This document shows positions 1 through 12,661 of a stretch of 64,000 nt of DNA, piece by piece. Under the pieces are notes generated by a model. It saw nothing but the letters and a program-made list of their open reading frames with translations. It was not told where the DNA came from and did not search any database. The position numbers and the translations under genes were made by a program. The stretch is taken from positions 3,784,001-3,848,000 of the forward strand of contig JAQFVV010006310.1 of NCBI GenBank assembly GCA_028023455.1. Reading direction: 5' to 3'. The number at the start of each line of letters is the position of its first letter. The stretch's first letter is position 1. The DNA comes from Epiperipatus broadwayi. Lineage: Eukaryota; Onychophora; Udeonychophora; Euonychophora; Peripatidae.

Positions 1-156
1 GCACCCCAGAAGAAATGTTCATGTTGTTCAACATCAATTCTTATCAAAGTGTAAAGGTGAACAACAATCAAGTGTAGTTTTTGTCATATCATTAGGATCT
101 GATTTGGGAGATTCTGAACTCAATTATCCATGTTAGTGCAGAACATTGATTGTTGA

Positions 157-755
157 TATTTTCCTTTGAGCACAATTCATTTAAGACCTACTATCAGAAA
201 ACAATCGTTACAATATGACCCAGAAATTTTGAGTTTTCAAAGACTGTACCCAAGACCCATAACACTGAAAACATCAAGAGCTGACTCCAAGAAGTTAATA
301 CATTTTTTTATTGATGCCATCCACATGAGATATCAACAAAATAGCTCATCATCAAGTGTCACATCAAAAGTTAACACACAAGAATGAAAGTCATTAAAAT
401 TAAAGACATCAAAAGCAGAGTTCATTAACAAAATAAAATCAATTAAAGGCAAGGTTAAATTTCATTTTTTTGGTATAGATAGTTTTTGCCCATGGACAAA
501 AGACTACCAAATTAATGCATCAAAATTAAAACATATGGAATTTTATAAAAGTGATCACATAGTCAAAATATATCTTAAGACACTTATCAAAACAAATAAA
601 TATAATTTATCACACACCAAAATCAATGTTTATCAGCTGGAAACAAAGAATGTTATCTTACTATTGTCAACATTGACAATAACCCCATAAAATTCAAACT
701 GGACATTGACTCAAGGTATACATTTTTACTTCAGAATTTGCACATCTTAACTTAA
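157..755 (+). pseudogene. Decayed LTR-retrotransposon gag-NC/protease relic
   Basis: The first reading frame stays open from about 157 to 690 except for one TGA at 385-387, which is long for such AT-rich DNA. Near 460-577 the translation keeps the spacing of a double retroviral-type zinc knuckle (FHFFG...CPW...KHMEFYKSDHIVKIY), but most cysteines are replaced by F, Y or H. In a second frame, 654-740 reads NIDNNPIKFKLDIDSRYTF. This resembles the start of a retroelement aspartic protease, with DIDS at 702-713 where DTG(S/A) is expected. The order knuckle then protease is that of Ty3/gypsy pol. No reverse transcriptase could be followed downstream. What I see are the frames and motif spacing; the family call is inference. 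There is no ATG-led intact protein, and it is surely non-functional. Confidence 0.35.
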
Positions 756-759
756 AAAT

Positions 760-2630
760 ATCACTGTTGTAAACAAACATTGCTTTTCAATTTTACATTA
801 AAAATGGAAAAATCAATGTCATCATTTCTTATAAACATCATACTATGAGTCCAGTGTATCTGTATCAATCTACATAATATTGACAATAAAACGTGTCATG
901 TCACAGTCAGTAACATCAATGAATTGGATAAAATTATTGTTTATAATTCAAATGCTCATTGTATGTCTAAAATATTTATACTATCAACTCCTTAAACTGA
1001 TAATGCAGTCAATCAAAAAGTCCATCGATCAACAATAGAATCAGTCTCAGTGAACAAAATCACTTGTGAAACAATTCATGAGAAAACCCAACAAAGATCA
1101 CCAATTATAAAAACTAAATTCAAGAAAAGTATAACACATGGTAAAACAAGTTAATTAAATATAGTAAATCCAGTACAAGTTTGATTTTACTCCAGCCAGA
1201 AATCAGAGTGGAAGTTAAGTACAATCTTAAAGGAATTTGGTTAATTCCAATACCTTGTAAAACTTGACAATGAGTACACATTGAAATGTCATATTGATCA
1301 ATCCTGTATAAGTATCATTAAAAAAAAAATCAGTATCAATTTTAAATGAAGTTTAAGAATTAAAAGCCCATGAGGATAACAACTTATACCCGAATAAAAA
1401 TGACTCATTATAATTATATTTTTTCTATACATTAAACTACCAATCAAAACATGCAGAATTAGCAGAAGCTGAATCCAGTAACAGGAAATACATCAATTCC
1501 ATGTTCCATTCCAATTTCAAGTCCTCTATTTGTTTACCAATCCAATTGGAAACACCATAGATTTATGGATCTCCAGACTATGTCCTTTGACTGAGTGCTC
1601 ATCAATAAGGATGGGAGAATTATAATATCTATTTGTAATATTTCTATAATTAATATAACAGTTGCTTCCACTAACATTATATTTTAGAGTTTTGACTTTA
1701 AAAAAATAAATCCATGACCTGAGCATATTTGTGTCATATCAAAACCCATCAACCCATCAAGCACAATAGCGACAGCACACTTCTATACATTAGTTAAAAT
1801 ATTGGCTTATATACAACTGACTTAGTTCCAATAGTTATAACATTGTGATGAACTACTCTATCTTTTAACTTGTTAAAAGTAGCAGCAATACATTGCAGTC
1901 TGTATTGTATCTCAACATTTAAGTCCATCTTTCTGTTTAAAAAACTACCAAGTTATTTAAATTATATCATATTCTCAAGCTGAGAAATGACGTGTGTTTT
2001 TTTTAAATATTAATTACTAAAAACAAATCTTTATGATGCATTCAAAACATTAAGTATTATTGTGTAGATCATCTTTTGAATTGGTAAGGAAAGCCATCAT
2101 CATACTGTAAATCCAGAAGATGAAAATAAAGATTTATTAATCGATTTGAATTAAAATTTCCATCATTAAACCTGTATCACATCTTGATTTCTAATTCATG
2201 AAGTTACCTATAATCATTTTGAAGACCAATATAGAAATTAAAAACAAATTATGAGTTAATACATGTCTGTGGTTAACATCAGTTTTCACTTTAAATACCT
2301 CACATTTTCCATCTGTAATAACATTTTCTTTCATTCCAATGTAATATAAATAAACATCTACAGCTAATCAACTAATTATAAACAGTATCTCAAATCTGTT
2401 TACTGATCAAGTCAAATACATTGATCATATTAATATAAACAATATAGAAATCACTTTTTCATTATTTATTTTTTTCATTTATATCACAACAAAACCTATA
2501 TCTGTACTGTTTTTTGATTCTCCAAAACTGCAGTGAGTCTCTGAAGACTATTTGTTTATGACAAGAAGTAACCACTTTAACATAATTTGCGAAAATAACT
2601 TGATATTAGTGGTTAATAAAATTAAGTCTT
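760..2630. other. AT-rich stretch without recognisable gene
   Basis: Stops are dense in all frames. Protein-like residues of the preceding relic may continue to about 1300 but no domain could be recognised. No structural repeat stands out. Confidence 0.5.
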
Positions 2631-2634
2631 TGTA

Positions 2635-3480
2635 TTGATTATGAAACTCCACATTCAGTTTATTATTGTCTAAGAAAAAAATATTGTTTCTTTGTAACTA
2701 ATTGTGAAAGAATTGATTATAATTTTACTTTTTAGTGAACCTAAGAATAGGTTTAATTGTATTCATAATACACTCTTAGAACAATTCCATGCCTCAATAA
2801 TGTGACAATTCTGAAAGTCCAAATTAACAATTTTAATATTGGAAAGTTAACACAAATAGACAAAAGTATAAATTCTTCTTTTTACTGCAGTTTTATCTTT
2901 TTTTAATTCTTAATAGCAGGTGGTATAATTTTACAGTCCATATATTACTAAAAAATTCCAATATTTTTGGATTTAACATATCACTGTCACATTTTAAAAA
3001 CTTCCAGAATCTCATCAGGAATTAGAACCTTTCCATTTTTATTATTACAAAGAATTGCTTTGACCATTGTATGAATTTAAATGGATTATATTTTCAAGAT
3101 CATATGTTAATTTCAATGCATCAGAAAAAATCCTAAATAGACATGAATAGAACATATCTGCATTTTTATTGGTTTCAATCCACCAATAATACTTGAGCCT
3201 TCTTATTAGTTATTAAACTTGCCTTTAAACAACCATATTGATTATGTGATTATGAAACTTCACATTCAACTGCTAACAAAATAATGCCATGTTTTAATCA
3301 AATCACTAATGATGGTATCATTCAGAAAACCAGTTATAATTTTTTTTTTCTTTTAGTGAAATCAATAATAGATTTTATTTGTATCTGTATTACATTCTTT
3401 AAAGGAAATTTATTTCTCAGTAATATGACTGCTGAAAATTCAAATTAGCAATCTTAATGTTGGAAATTAATTTGGTGTAA
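2635..3480 (+). repeat. Diverged direct repeat, two copies ~600 bp apart
   Basis: Copy one (about 2635-2860) and copy two (about 3237-3480) share an ordered series of blocks: TTATGAAACTYCACATTCA, then TTTTAGTGAA with a following AATAGRTTT, then CTCARTAATRTGAC, then TTAATRTTGGAAA. The copies are too diverged for an exact boundary. They could be a tandem duplication or two copies of an unnamed interspersed repeat. Confidence 0.5.
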
Positions 3481-4082
3481 ATATAATTGGGATCAAGACA
3501 TAAGTTTAGTGCAATTATCATTTTAACATTGAAATATATGCATGTATAAATGATTATTTATTCTGACCCCTGATTATAATGAAGTTTAATTAAATATCTT
3601 TGTTTTGAGCATGGACGCATCCATGTTTTTTAATGTTGTGATAATCAATCCTTGTATTGTTCAAAAGTTCAAATTTGCAGATCATTTAAGTTTACAATAT
3701 CATTTGTATTATTTCCTACAACTTTTGACCAAATGAAACATAAAAACTAATTTGCTGCTTTAATGGTACTGATGTAATAGTGTTATTTAACAATGACTAA
3801 AAGCCATCTTTTTCTGAATCCAATGATGAGGCTTGTGTAAAAATGATTAAATATTATTGTGCAAATCAAGTTTTAATGCTATTAACCAGGGTTTGATAAA
3901 CTAAGGCCACATGTAACTCTTTGATCCCAATCTCATGATTTTTTAACATGATGAACATAAACATATTTTTTTATTTCGTCATGTAATTTGTAAATAAATA
4001 TTTTGATGACTCTAGGAGAGGAAATATGTTTACTACAACATTGTTTCTTAAATTCAACCCTATTATGGAATAATAATTATTG

Positions 4083-4290
4083 GGTATTGATTTAGAGTGT
4101 GCTCACAGCCATTGTGAAATCTAAAGACTGCCCCAAACATCCAAGTGATAAATGACATTGAACAATCAACACATGTGCAAGTGACTCTGTGTGGATTATT
4201 CAACGTCATTTATTGCTTGAATGTGTTAGCAGTGGTTTTGGGTGGTCCTTAGAATTCAAAATGGTGATAAGTGTACCCTAAATCAGTACC
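4083..4290. mobile_element. Hairpin MITE-like element with terminal inverted repeats
   Basis: The left end GGTATTGATTTAGAGTG and the right end, read in reverse complement as GGTACTGATTTAGGGTA, match. The complementarity continues inward (CCAAACATCC...AATGACATTGAACAATCAACACA against its mirror) so that most of the ~208 bp can fold back. There is no ORF. A clear target-site duplication was not found. This is a short non-autonomous DNA-transposon-like element; no transposase family can be assigned. Confidence 0.6.
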
Positions 4291-6870
4291 AGTTGTTATA
4301 TATGATGAATATTTAAATATTAGACATTTGTGAATAAATCAAACTGTCAAAGTAACTTTTGGTTTTATTTATTTTTAAGATAATTTTTATTTTCGTTAGG
4401 AAGAACTGAAAAGAAGAATGTAAGAAATGTATCAGTTCTATTCTCCATGATATTGTAACAAACTATATATCAAGCTAATGAAAATAGAAAAAATGTACTT
4501 CAAACTGTATCTATATTGTTATTTCAAAACGGGAACCAATAAAATCTATAATATATATACAGATTCCATTATGTTCTATTATTAAAATAAATGTTCAAAT
4601 ATATCCACAGCCATTTTTTCAGAACACATTTCATATTTCCCCCATTTTTTTTTGAGGCTGTTTAACGAGGGGGGGGGGGGAGCGTAAACCAAAATGGCTC
4701 TTCATGTAAAAGTTTGTTTACCCCTGCTGTTAATATTAAAAAAAAATTTTTTTAAATTCTTACGTCTCCGTCTATAAATACGTAGATACGTTAAATGATA
4801 ATACATAAAGATTATTTTCATAGTCAATAAATTTACTTTTAAAAATAAAATATTATTTTAGAAATTTTAAGTATCACAAAAATACCATTGTTAATAAATA
4901 CATACAAATAATGCTTAGATGCATATATTTGTAAATGGCTTGATTTTCACAGACTTGAAAAATATAGGGAAAAAATAAACTGAATTGTAAAGTAGCAATT
5001 ATTCCTTGTTGCATATTAAAAATATGTTTAAACATTGTTTATAGAATTTAATAATGCAAACGTAAACAGGTAATGTTCAACATAAATTAATTACTTTGTC
5101 AACTTGTTAAAAAAAAAAAAACAGAAATTCAACTTATAATATAATAGTGATAATTTTTCTTGTACTCACCAAACATTTTCTGTTTTCAGATCTCGAGGTA
5201 ATAACAGACTCATTATGATATGTCATGTATTCTATTTATTATACTGCCAGTAAATTATATATAGATATTAATTTTGTTATGCAAATGCAGATTGCGACGA
5301 TGGCAGTTAGTAATGTTATACAGAAATTTATAACATTCTACAATATTATTTTTATAATGTACAAATTTGAATTCATAATTTACCAGAGTACCATATAAAC
5401 TGTTGAAATTGACTGGCTATGTTATCACAGGGATTCCAATCTACGGGAATGACATTCCTGAAGCAGAGCGAATCTGTATTATAATTTGCAAATCTTTTTT
5501 GATTATCACAAGATTTTGTAAGAGCACTTTTTTTTTTGCTCTCAGAGTCAGCTGACAACCTTAGAGTCTAATAGATTTTACTAAGACTGCAAACCTCAAG
5601 AGTATGTGTGTGAAAATATTCAGGCTATTGATCACATTTGAAGGCTTCAGGTTGTATCATAAGGTTTTACAAATTTAAATTATTTAACTTATCAATCAAC
5701 AGCAGAAATTCACTCAAAGCATTCACTCAATGCAATTTTTTTTTATTTTCACATTATTTTAACTATAATAATATGAGTTTAATCTGTTCAAAAACCAAAA
5801 AGTTATTTATGAGTTAATTCATTGTTAGATTTCACAAAATTAACAACATATCAAACTCTAGGTGATTACATGTTAAAAGACTCTACTTCTGACAGTATAG
5901 TACTTTTGGGAATTTCATAATAATACTTTCTTAGTATTTTTTGTCTCTTTAATGATCTTTTTTGTATCATTAAAGATGCACCTCATCATTGCATTTTTTT
6001 TGTATATCATCATGTCCATTCTAATGCAAAGGATTATCTAATTTTGGACCTGTTTCTATTATTCATCTTCAGCAAGGCTAGTAATGGTAATACTGATATT
6101 CCTTACCATGATACTCTTAGAATTATATCTGAAAAACATCTGTCTGACATGAGAGATCTAATTAAGTGACATTATTCCTGGCATAATTGTTGGAATTATC
6201 AGAGCTTTATACTTTTTCCAAGATTGTGAATAGATTATATTAAAAAAATGTCACTGATAGGCATTATTTACTCACTCTAATATTAATTTCCTCCCTTTTA
6301 TCATATAACAAAAATTATCACTCTAATATGTATATACTGTATAAATAATAATTGGGTTTTTGGTTTTGTGAGTGTAACCTTTTTCTTTTTGTTTCTATCT
6401 TTTTCAGTCCTCATTATGTTTGACTTAATTCAGCTTCTTTTCAATTTTTTTTTATTTTTCATTTGAGGATACTACTATCTCTTATTTATGTTTTCTATGT
6501 TATTACTTTGGAAGCAGTCTCTGTAAATCCAGGCTTTTCATAAGTCATTTTTTCTTATTTTCTGATCTAAGTTTTCAGTCAGTTGACACCCACTCTTCTT
6601 CATCTACAGAATATATAGACCTACTCTAATGGTTGTTGAATGTAGAAGAAGTATGCTATTGTTCTTAGTATACAATGGATTATTTAAAATCAGTATTTCT
6701 CAATTTACATGAGTTAACTTTTCAATTTGAATTCTATGTAATTACATTCATCTTAGCTTTAATGATTGTATTTTTGGCTATTGCAATGTTTATGTGAAAT
6801 TTAAGATATTTATTTATACTTGACGTTAATTAACTGTTTACAACCAGCCTTTGTTTTTGGTCTGACATCA
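4291..6870. other. AT-rich stretch, no recognised gene
   Basis: It contains a 12-G run at 4669-4680, unusual in such AT-rich sequence. Around 5170-5560 is a short minus-strand open frame with somewhat balanced codons. On the minus strand a GTGAGT, read from about 5171, follows a short ATG-led frame. Neither could be tied to a known protein. Confidence 0.4.
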
Positions 6871-6965
6871 GATGGTTTATTAGACAGGAGTTTATAAGCA
6901 GCCTGAGAATTGGGAGTAGTACAGGTAACTGTGATTCATGTATTTTGAGCTTCAGAGCCGACTAT
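6871..6965 (-). mobile_element. SINE family A copy
   Basis: In reverse complement this ends in the family's 3' signature, a stretch like CTTATAAACTCCTG followed by AATAAACCAT. The body has the diverged CTC-A-GATCCATG-type block seen in other copies. It is old and degraded. Confidence 0.5.
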
Positions 6966-8444
6966 AGTTAATATGTAGAGATTTTTTAATAGTAACAACA
7001 AATCACTTAATTCTTCACTTGATTATTCAAGCTTACATTAGATGACGTTGGAGTAGAAAACTACTCTTGTTTATTTTCTTTATAATTTTTGATAATTCAC
7101 GCTGATCATTTTCTAAATAGGAATTTAATATTTCAACAATTAACCAACATTTTTGTGATTTGTTTTTCCCATTTATCTATATTTTTTTAATATTATTCTC
7201 AGTTATATTCTACTGCATAGAAGAAAAACTATAAATTCTATCTTGGAATTTAAATGAAAATTTTGCTTTGCACAATTATCTATACAGCTGTTTTCAAAAG
7301 TGTATTTGCTCAAATCTTAGTTCTAATCTCAAAATACATATATGGTAGAGCTGTGATTTTATAATATTTTGTTCAAAGTCATTCTCATATACATTGTACA
7401 TTATGTTTAATGGATCACATTTATGTTAATAAGCTTTGATTATGATAAAATAGTTATTGTTTACTGAACTACCCATGATCCTTTTTTATGTGGACAGTAT
7501 AATATATAAATTTAGACTATAGTATAACCAAAATTAAAAAATAATAATTTAGTTAATAAATTGAGTGAACATATTTACATATATAATTACTGTGTGTGTT
7601 CAGTAATTCACATTCTCTCAAAAGATAATAAAAACTGTACCATATCTTTTTCTTTTTTTTTAATAAAATAAATAGCAAAATGTCAGATTTTTATTGTAAT
7701 TGAACATGCTCTGGTTGATACCTTTTTACTTCAATAATTTTTTTCCTGTGGAAATATAATTACAGTCTCATTGCATGCTATAACTTTTCTAGTTGTTCTG
7801 ATGTTTTTTAAGGCTATATTGTTATGAGAATATATACTGACAACCCTATGTTCCATTATCCCTTACAGATTTTTCTTTAAATTCTTCAGACTTGGAGCTT
7901 TCTAATGCAATATAAAAATGCTTTGCAGTTCTTTTTTTTCTATTACTACCAAATCAATAACTTGCATTTTATCACTTAAAAGATACTTTATAAATTTTTT
8001 TAAATTATGTAAAGCATTTGGCTTTATGCTTAGAAAACATTTTATTATGCAAAATATTATACTTTATCAAATTTGAAAAAAAAATAAAACAAAGAACAAA
8101 ATGTAAATGCTTTCAATATTATCTGAAGAAATGTTATTAATAAACATGATTGCATATGTATTCTAAGATGGAAAAATAGCTTGTGCTGAATCATATAATT
8201 TATTAAATTTATGAATTTTGATATTATTTTTTATTTATTTACATTTTAAAAATGTATATGCATTTTTTTATTGGATAATATATAATAGTATATGCTGGTG
8301 CAGCATATATTGTAGGTCCCACTGTATATCTTTTGATAAATCAATGTCTTTTTTTTTCAAATGAAAACTTTATATATAAACAATCATCTGGTGATCTATT
8401 TTTGACACTACTATTTCATGTTCATTGATTACTCATGCTTACAT

Positions 8445-8570
8445 AGATGACAGTAGAATAGAATATGATTGGTAATGCACATGTTAAGCTCAAGATCCAC
8501 AGATTTTGACCCAGCTAAAATTTCCATTGCTCACATTTTTTTTTTAACTCCTAAGCAATAAACTGTATGA
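8445..8570 (+). mobile_element. SINE family A copy
   Basis: The copy reads GATTGGTAATGCA, then GCTCAAGATCCACAGATTTT, and ends in AACTCCTAAGCAATAAACTG. This matches the head, middle and 3' tail of the copies at 25.4, 39.7 and 59.6 kb. A T-run interrupts it. Confidence 0.6.
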
Positions 8571-9430
8571 TTATTTTTTAATGTAAAATTATGTAATACT
8601 TTGTTATGTGATTAAGCTTTAGAATATCTTACAATTATCTTTAAATTAATATGAATATTTAACATATATTTAAAAATTATTGCAAACGAAGTAATCTTTA
8701 AAAACTATTATAAATTAAGTAACCTTCAAAGACTAGGAACATATATTTAAAAAATGGTGAGAATGTAACAATATTAAGATATCACTATGGAAGCTTTGTG
8801 ATTTGTTCACAAAGGACTTTAAATAATATTATTTTATGAAACAATATTACGTTAATCAATAAATCATTAACTGAAAAGTAATAACAATCAATATTTATTA
8901 ATGAAAGTAAATGTCATAACCTTGATCTGATAAAATAATTTATGTTAATCTCTAATCCATCAAATGTATAATAATGATATGTGCTCTGGCATAAATAACA
9001 CAATTTGAAAAAGAAGAAGCTACACGGACTTAACATTCATAGGAGAAATACTTTCATAACAGCAGAAACATGTACATTAACACTTGTCAATCCAACCATA
9101 ATTAATTTAAAGCATTTACTTTCTAACAAGTAATAGCTGGATACTATAACTAAGAGAAAAAATTCTAGCCTGTTTTTTATTTTAAAAAATTTCAAGATTC
9201 GTTTAGTCCAAACTCAAAATCCAAGATGTGGTTATGACAGATAGATATTCTGACTATTATAAGATTATTACATGACTAGAAATCCAGAATCTGCCATTTT
9301 ATCATTAGACCAAACTATATAATCACTACATTATAAAATCTTTTCAGAGCTATCTCCAATATATATTTGCATAATGAATCAATTAAATTTAGCAATATTA
9401 ATGTAATCATGGTGGATGAGTAAATAAAAT
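8571..9430. other. AT-rich stretch, nothing recognised
   Basis: There are no open frames of note and no repeat boundary I can define. Confidence 0.5.
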
Positions 9431-9431
9431 A

Positions 9432-9548
9432 AGCAAATGCTTTGTTGCTCAAGAGTTCATATGAAGTTTGAGCACCAAAAGAAAGAGCTGAATATTGATC
9501 CATGGATTTAAGATGAGTAGTATAATACTCAACCACTGCATCAAATTA
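9432..9548 (-). mobile_element. SINE family A copy
   Basis: The plus strand shows the mirror of the family: TTGTTGCTCAAGAGTTCATA, GAAGTTTGAGCACC, GATCCATGGATTTAAGA, and CCACTGCATCAAATTACATA. The element therefore lies on the minus strand. Confidence 0.7.
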
Positions 9549-9612
9549 CATAACTATTAAAAGATCTTTCCACAGTTATCTACAATATATATATATATAT
9601 TAAATCTGATTT

Positions 9613-9858
9613 TGCACAAAGCTAGATACTTTATAAATATAAATCATATGATAACAGCCAAAGTGTACCCAAACAATGAATCAACAATCTATTATCAATA
9701 CAACCTCTTTAAGTAAAAGTTGAATTTCTTCTTTCTCTCTGATCTCGGACTTTAACATACAAGTAAGTTAACATTTTGACTGTAACAAATTAAAATATTT
9801 ATATTTTTATAGGTATATATATAATATAGGTATATAATTTATCTAGCTTTGTGCAAAT
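9613..9858. mobile_element. MITE-like element with ~18-bp terminal inverted repeats
   Basis: TTTGCACAAAGCTAGATA lies at the left end, and its reverse complement TATCTAGCTTTGTGCAAA at about 9840-9857. The interior (~245 bp) has no ORF and carries an inverted copy of the 'AGAGGTTGTA' repeat found twice further right. Confidence 0.6.
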
Positions 9859-10370
9859 GAATAGCAATAAGGTTAGAACATTTTAAAAATTACCATTTAT
9901 TAATCTGCTTTCAAAACAGATATTTTCCTTTTAAAAAGCATTTATTTAAACTCCTATGAATATAAAATTCCCAATCTGTTACAGGTTTCTTGCCTAAAAT
10001 TAGATCTTAGATCAAAGAGAATGGTAGAATCCATCATTTACTTTTAGAGGTTACCTTGAAAATAGATTATAGACTCATGATTTTAGTAGGCTTTGTATGC
10101 TACTATGTGATTTGTATTTATTAACCACCTAGATTTGTGAAAAATCAGTTTTATTATCCAAATAATATAGAATAGCAGTGGAATTTGAAAGTTTTAAAAA
10201 TGACCATTTGTAGACTATCTTTCAAAACAGATTATAATTGCCTGTTTAAGGAAATTTATATAAAAATATCAATCTGGTGTAGTGTCAACTTTCTTGTCTA
10301 TATTAAGATCTTAGACGAAAATAAAAGATAAAATCTATCTTTTACTTATAGAGGTTGTAGGTTGATATAT
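9670..10370. repeat. Direct and inverted repeat cluster
   Basis: About 9870-10055 and 10185-10362 are direct copies about 310 bp apart. Shared blocks are TTTTAAAAATKACCATTT, CTTTCAAAACAGAT, then GATCTTAGA, and finally TTTACTTWTAGAGGTT. The 9670-9780 segment carries the same last block in inverted orientation. Copies are strongly diverged. Confidence 0.55.
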
Positions 10371-10464
10371 ATACAGTTAAAATATTTCATGAAATATTAA
10401 GATTAAATAAGTTTAGCTATATTTCAATGTATATATGATGGATATAAATAATAAATAACTCAGA

Positions 10465-10525
10465 TTATATGTAACTGAACAGGAAGTATTGGAAGCCTTT
10501 ATTACTTCCTGTTAAGTTACGTATA
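10465..10525. repeat. Short near-perfect hairpin
   Basis: TATGTAACTGAACAGGAAGT is followed after ~17 bases by its mirror ACTTCCTGTTAAGTTACGTA. The arms are about 22 bp with very few mismatches. It may be the relic of a tiny foldback element. Confidence 0.65.
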
Positions 10526-10554
10526 ATGCACGTGCAAATAAAATAAATAATTAA

Positions 10555-10668
10555 ATGGTTTATTGCTTGGTAGTTCATTTGAAGTTTGAGCATTAGAAGT
10601 GACAAATGAAATGCCATCCATGAACCTTAAGATCCAGAGTCTGCCATTACTGTCACTGCTTCAAACTA
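10555..10668 (-). mobile_element. SINE family A copy
   Basis: In plus-strand order: GGTTTATTGCTTGGTAGTTC, GAAGTTTGAGCATTAGAAGT, CCATCCATGAACCTTAAGAT, then CTGCTTCAAACTACATAACT. This is the reverse complement of the family consensus and one of the better preserved copies. Confidence 0.75.
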
Positions 10669-12639
10669 CATAACTACTAGAAGATCCTTTCATGGCTATC
10701 TGCAATATATATAAGAAATCAAGTATGTTCAGCAATGCTTCAATGTATTTGTTATAATATATAATTAGCTCGAATATAGGTTTAAACAAATAAAAGATAT
10801 TTTACAAATCCGACAAGTTTTTTTTTAAAAATTACTAGTTTCTGAACAATGGATTTGCAGAACAATCAATGTTCTAACAATAATTAAATCAAAAAATAAA
10901 ACTATTAATTTTCTAAGTGACAAATATAAAATAAGAAATTAAAAGTATTTTTAATTTAAAAGAAATATATATATAGTTTTATAGTTAAATAATAAAAAAG
11001 GATTTTTTTTTTTTTAGTGTGATAATTTCCAAACGAAATGCTTATTAAAATCATAGAGGTGTAGTTAAATATAATGAACTAGAATATATATATATTGGGT
11101 ATGGATTTACATAAGCTTAGAAATCAAAAATTTATTAATCTAACTTTTATTGAAATCCTCTAATAAGAAACTATTAAAACCGTAATTGAAAGATTAAATT
11201 TTGTTTCAATGTACCATCAATATGCCGCGACATATGAACGCTTATTACTTCCAGCATAGAATCAGCAATAATATAATTCGTGAAAAATCATAGGTCAATT
11301 AATTTAATACAAAAATTCCGACTGTGTATCAAACATTTTCATTAGCTCCATTAAAGATCAAAGACGGGTCTGACCAATTATATATTACTAAAAATAATTG
11401 TAGTTTCTTAAACTGATGAGTCTTGTTATTATAACAAGTGAAGTATCATTATATTTCTTACTGTTACAATAAACCAAAGAAATGTCTTAACTAGTCTTAA
11501 AGTGTGAAAGATTATCCTGAACTCTTTAAAATAAGACTTCAGTGTCTTACTCTGGATTTGAAAACTCCCATCATTACTATGTTAAAAAAATTTGTCACTT
11601 CATATTTTTTATCCCCTAAAAACTCTTTAAACTTATTGTAAAAAACAATTAAGTGGTTCATATTTATTCAAGACCTAATTATCCCATCTAAGTTATATCT
11701 CAGATCAGATGAAGATCTTTAAGGATGTTTAACCAAGAAGCTATTAAACTATTGAAAAAATTATGATGTAAGAAATGAGTTTTTACTAATAACCCTCCTC
11801 TCCCAACAATTTTCTCTTTAAAGATAATAGGACTAGCTTGATTTTATCTTTCTAAATATTATTGGAGTATTATTACCAGTGATTGCTAGGCTTATCTATT
11901 TTAGAAATGCAATTTAATGGCTGCTGACTTATGTGATGACTAGAAACAAACACATGTATACAATAAAAACAAAAAAAGATAAGATGTGTGTGTGAGCATA
12001 TTAAAAGTTATTAATAATTTTGTAAGTGAATCTATTTCTTAGTTGTATTTTCTCCTGATTTTTTAATGATGTTTTTGACTAATTAACTGAGTAAAAAAAA
12101 TGCACACACCATGTACATAGTGAATCTACAGAAATTAGCCATAATATGAAGTGGCAACATCTTTTTATGTATTTGATATTTTCAAAATGTCTTTCTATAT
12201 AAAACTTTGTCTTCAGCAAGATTTAAAGTTACATTAAAAAATAAATAAATAAACAAACATTAAAAAGGCATTAATAAATATTTAAAAAAATCAATAAGAA
12301 ATCAAAAATAAATTTTCTTGAGTTTTGACAAATAAAACTATGTGATAATCATGGTTTAGAAATTATATTAATGCTAATCCATTTATCACATGACTTACAA
12401 ATAATGCCCATTGGCCAAGGGCCAAGAAAGTGAGCATTGGTTGCAAATGATTTAACAAATAGATTGACATTGATATATTGTCTAAACATAATCACCCCAC
12501 ACTTTTATTTATAAAAGTTGTAACAGATTTATTTTTTGCTTTTTAATAATACATTTATGTGAATAAAAGCATTTTTTTAATGTTTATTTTCTACATTTTA
12601 GTTTTATATACTTTCAGAAATTATAAAAGCAGTTTAGAT
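10669..12639. other. AT-rich stretch, nothing recognised
   Basis: There are long A- and T-runs and (TA)n tracts, with no open frame or repeat that could be named. Confidence 0.5.
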
Positions 12640-12661
12640 ACAATTTAATACCCCTAGTTGG

